Source of the DNA: CAZESH01 sp964514665
GTDB taxonomy: Bacteria; Bacillota; Bacilli; Paenibacillales; KCTC-25726
NCBI GenBank assembly: GCA_964514665.1
Contig: CAZESH010000283.1
Location: 1-5,675, forward strand
Length of the DNA stretch: 5,675 bases
Direction of reading: 5' to 3'
Each line of letters opens with the position of its first letter. Position 1 is the stretch's first letter. Made by a program: the position numbers and the translations under genes. The notes beneath the pieces were generated by a model that had not been told where the DNA came from, ran no database searches, and worked only from the letters and a program-made list of their open reading frames with translations. Shown one piece after another: positions 5,265 through 5,675 of the stretch.

Positions 5265-5675
5265 TCAGCCCAAGGCTCCGGAAATTCCATGGAGGGCAGC
5301 ATACAGCAGAACTCCCCCGATAAAGAACACGGGGATTCGCCATCCGGACGCTTTATTGGCGGAGGGAAGCAAAGAAGTGCCTCCGAGATAAAGAAAGAAT
5401 CCGGCGGTAATCGACAAAGCGATGGCCACGATCTTCTCGTGATCTCCCGACAGCAAAAGCGAGCTGCCGGCGCCGATCCAGGTAAAAACCGCTTGAACCG
5501 CCAGGAAAATTGCCGTTTTTCTGCGATCTCCCGATGCCGACAGCATGATGGAGGAATAAGTAAGCCCTTCGGGAATTTTATGGAGCACCAAAGCCAGTGT
5601 TACAAGCAGACCGAGGTGAACGTTTACTTCATAACTGACCCCGATTGACAATCCTTCAAAGAAATTGTGGAAAAG
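5265..5675 (-). CDS. ZIP-family metal transporter, partial (N-terminus outside the window)
   Basis: This is probably a divalent-metal uptake permease (zinc, possibly iron or manganese) of the ZIP/ZupT family. Only the last 136 residues are visible, and the frame stays open to the right edge. The visible part begins with LFHNFFEGLSIG, the transmembrane helix 4 metal-site motif (His and Glu). It continues to LALVLHKIPEGLTY, the helix 5 motif HKIPEG. Three further hydrophobic segments follow, with SLLLSGDHEK and GGTSLLPSANK between them. An apparent start codon at 5651 (TTG) lies inside the helix 4 motif and is not the real start. The gene ends about 35 bases before the crcB -10 candidate, and no terminator is visible between, so some read-through into the crcB leader is possible. 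No link between metal uptake and fluoride export should be inferred from adjacency alone. Confidence 0.9.
   Translation of the reverse strand, partial: LFHNFFEGLSIGVSYEVNVHLGLLVTLALVLHKIPEGLTYSSIMLSASGDRRKTAIFLAVQAVFTWIGAGSSLLLSGDHEKIVAIALSITAGFFLYLGGTSLLPSANKASGWRIPVFFIGGVLLYAALHGISGALG

Noticed and set aside
5243..5275. Inverted repeat CCTTGG / CCAAGG between the ZIP gene and the crcB promoter
   Set aside because: It is only 6 bp with a 21-base loop and no T-run. This is too weak to call a terminator or operator.
5289..5648. 119-codon + strand frame at the right edge
   Set aside because: It is a shadow of the ZIP transporter on the other strand. It is rich in charged and polar residues with no domain, whereas the - frame has clear metal-site motifs.

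Overview
The window looks like chromosomal DNA of a Gram-positive Firmicute, most likely in or near the Paenibacillaceae. The grounds are strong AAGGAGG-type ribosome binding sites, roughly even GC content, a Bacillus-type fluoride riboswitch in front of crcB, and a YkcB/YkcC glycosyltransferase pair. The genus is an inference. There are four genes on the + strand and two convergent genes on the - strand.

Bases 1-450 hold no credible gene. They carry a structured, repeat-like intergenic segment with two imperfect 23-base units, then a short stretch whose translation resembles a FolD signature. A strong rho-independent terminator (453-493) closes this upstream region. A leader of about 145 bases follows.

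Bases 639-4751 form an apparent operon. It encodes a membrane-anchored PrsA/parvulin-type foldase with no lipobox cysteine, an ECF-type sigma factor with no anti-sigma gene beside it, a GT-C (family 39, YkcB-like) membrane glycosyltransferase, and a GT-2 (YkcC/CsbB/DPM1-like) polyprenyl-phosphate glycosyltransferase. The likely chemistry is that the GT-2 enzyme loads a sugar onto undecaprenyl phosphate at the inner face of the membrane. The GT-C enzyme would then transfer it to an envelope acceptor outside. The sigma factor could tie this to an envelope signal and the foldase would act on exported proteins. No flippase gene is visible.

The ykcB-like gene is the most interesting object. It stops at 525 residues, inside a Gly-rich linker, and appears to lack the extracytoplasmic C-terminal domain of the family. 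The -1 frame just past the stop encodes a Gly-rich tail (GGRGGGTMLYEV) whose stop codon overlaps the next gene's start as ATGA. This is what an out-of-frame internal deletion would leave. A C-CCC-CCT heptamer lies exactly at the frame switch.

Bases 4706-5675 (- strand) hold crcB/fluC (fluoride exporter) under a fluoride riboswitch with a clear terminator/pseudoknot switch, and the C-terminal part of a ZIP-family metal transporter running off the right edge. The 3' ends of crcB and the GT-2 gene overlap tail to tail by 46 bases, with no terminator between them.
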